From Acidimicrobiaceae bacterium (lineage in GTDB: Bacteria; Actinomycetota; Acidimicrobiia; Acidimicrobiales; Poriferisodalaceae), in the NCBI GenBank assembly GCA_026713105.1, contig JAPOPC010000002.1, forward strand, positions 1 through 64,000: a stretch of DNA of 64,000 nucleotides. The letters run 5' to 3'. Numbering within the stretch: position 1 is the first letter of the stretch; every line of letters starts with the position of its first letter. Made by a program: the position numbers and the translations under genes. The notes under the pieces were generated by a model. The model was not told the DNA's origin, did no database searches, and was given only the letters and a program-made list of their open reading frames with translations. Below, in pieces: positions 63,311-64,000 of this stretch.

Positions 63311-63552
63311 CGAAAGCCGTCGGCATCGAGCGCTGCTGCGAGCGCGTCGCTATCGGCGATGTCGATGAGCGGCGGCCGCTGTGATGGGTGACCGTGAGCC
63401 GGCAGGCGCTCAGGCGTGGCCGGAATGCCCGATTCGCTCAGTACGTGGTGCAAGCCTTCGATCACCAAGCTGGTGAAGGTCCGGCCTGACGCCCTGGCCT
63501 TCTGCTTCGCCTCCTCAGCCAGGCCGTCAGGCAGATTGACAGTCGTTCTCAT
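63307..63552 (-). CDS. vapB: VapB-type ribbon-helix-helix antitoxin
   Basis: 81 residues from ATG 63552 (MRTTVNLPDGLAEEAKQ). The N-terminal ribbon-helix-helix (residues 1-42, with ASGRTFTSLVIEGLHHVL) binds DNA; the C-terminal part with PPLIDIADSDALAAALD should wrap the PIN toxin. An ATG at 63564 is also in frame but lies inside the palindrome. Autorepression through the operator-like site is expected. Confidence 0.88.
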   Translation of the reverse strand: MRTTVNLPDGLAEEAKQKARASGRTFTSLVIEGLHHVLSESGIPATPERLPAHGHPSQRPPLIDIADSDALAAALDADGFR

Positions 63553-63561
63553 ACATATGAG

Positions 63562-63577
63562 CATATCTCCTGATATG
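63562..63577. promoter_or_regulatory. Operator-like palindrome before vapB
   Basis: CATATC 63562-63567 and GATATG 63572-63577 flank TCCT, inside an AT-rich patch (63550-63590) that stands out from the GC-rich window. It overlaps the presumed promoter and ribosome site of vapBC, as expected for a VapB operator. Confidence 0.6.
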
Positions 63578-63599
63578 GATATATGTTGCAGACAGCCGG

Positions 63600-64000
63600 C
63601 GAACGGGCGGTTGCTCGGGGGCGGGACCAGTCGCGTTGTGTGGTGGTGAAGGTGGCGGTGAAGTCCTCCACCGCGTTGCCATCGGTGTCTTTGAGTCCGT
63701 TGCTGGCTGCTGCGACGACGTAGCGAACGGTGGCGTCGTCCCGGGCTGCAAGAAGACGTCGGTGAGGCGGGCGTCGGTGCTGCGTCGGCTGCGGTTGTCG
63801 TTGCGGGCGACCGGGGTGCCTTTGTTGTCGTCGTCCTTGAGCAGCACTGCGTAGGTGTCCAGCGGCTCGGTGTTGGCGGCGCCGCTGTCGAGGCTGATGG
63901 TGACCCAGCCGGGCGTGTCGAGGGTGAAGGTGTGCCGACGCGCCCAATGCGGCTCAGAGCGGGCGTAGAACACGCTGGCGGTGCGCGGCCGACGCGCTTT
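63600..64000 (-). pseudogene. Decayed surface-protein gene fragment, partial
   Basis: From the right edge the minus strand reads a beta-rich segment, HTFTLDTPGWVTISLDSG then DTYAVLLKDDDNKGTPVARN and LTDVFLQPG, like a pre-peptidase C-terminal (PPC) domain. Near 63745 the family-like sequence moves to another frame: ATVRYVVAAASNGLKDTDGN then AVEDFTATFTTTQRD, like the end of a bacterial Ig-like (SbsA_Ig) domain. The two parts would be separate regions in an intact secreted protein, so a deletion or frameshift has joined them. The 5' part lies beyond the window. Confidence 0.6.

Overview
The window is gene-dense, high-GC DNA from an actinobacterium, most likely of the Acidimicrobiia or a close lineage. 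The grounds are a bacterial proteasome activator (Bpa), a PimB-like mannosyltransferase, an F420-type LLM oxidoreductase, a TgpA/DUF58/MoxR cluster, SepF in place of FtsA, a meso-DAP-type MurE, and an MtrAB-LpqB-like signalling operon. No gene-free stretch exceeds 300 bases. The longest gap, 10100-10362, is filled by two repeat elements.

Layout. 1-4256: a partial NUDIX gene, a small membrane protein, a FlK-like thioesterase, a peroxiredoxin-like gene with an in-frame TGA at the active-site cysteine position (a probable selenoprotein with a SECIS-like hairpin), and two tandem ERG4/ERG24-type sterol reductases. 4280-17139: tRNA-Val, an inositol-monophosphatase-family enzyme, SRPBCC and SCO6745-family proteins, GlnRS, an SDR, an LLM oxidoreductase, an SCP-x-type thiolase with its DUF35 Zn-ribbon/OB partner, a nitroreductase, Bpa, a phosphatase-family protein and an Rrf2 regulator. 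17145-40128: rluD, lspA, a DksA-like protein and ileS, followed by a long minus-strand division and cell-wall cluster read mraZ, rsmH, ftsL-like, ftsI, murE, mraY, murD, ftsW, murG, murC, murB, ftsQ, ftsZ, pgeF, yggS, sepF, yggT and an acidic protein. Many junctions overlap by 4 bases, and murF is missing from its usual place between murE and mraY. 40342-49032: a lipoate-ligase-like protein, an HNH nuclease, the moxR-DUF58-tgpA operon, DUF3040, dinB and a NUDIX hydrolase. 49145-52376: a two-component system with a GerMN lipoprotein. 52351-56977: trkA with two tandem trkH genes. 57151-64000: glpK, an aminotransferase, an SRPBCC protein, a pimB-like gene, queG, a VapBC module with an operator-like palindrome, and a decayed fragment of a surface-protein gene.

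Two dispersed repeat families cross the window. Family B (3 copies, about 130 bp) folds into a long nested hairpin. Its inner sequence is conserved, while its outer stems differ in sequence between copies and still pair, which is the pattern expected of a structured RNA or a DNA hairpin under selection. Family A (6 full or partial copies, core about 48 bp) lies against start codons in two places, where it may supply a promoter, and it forms the 3' end of pgeF in another. The selenoprotein candidate and the family B element are the most interesting signals here.
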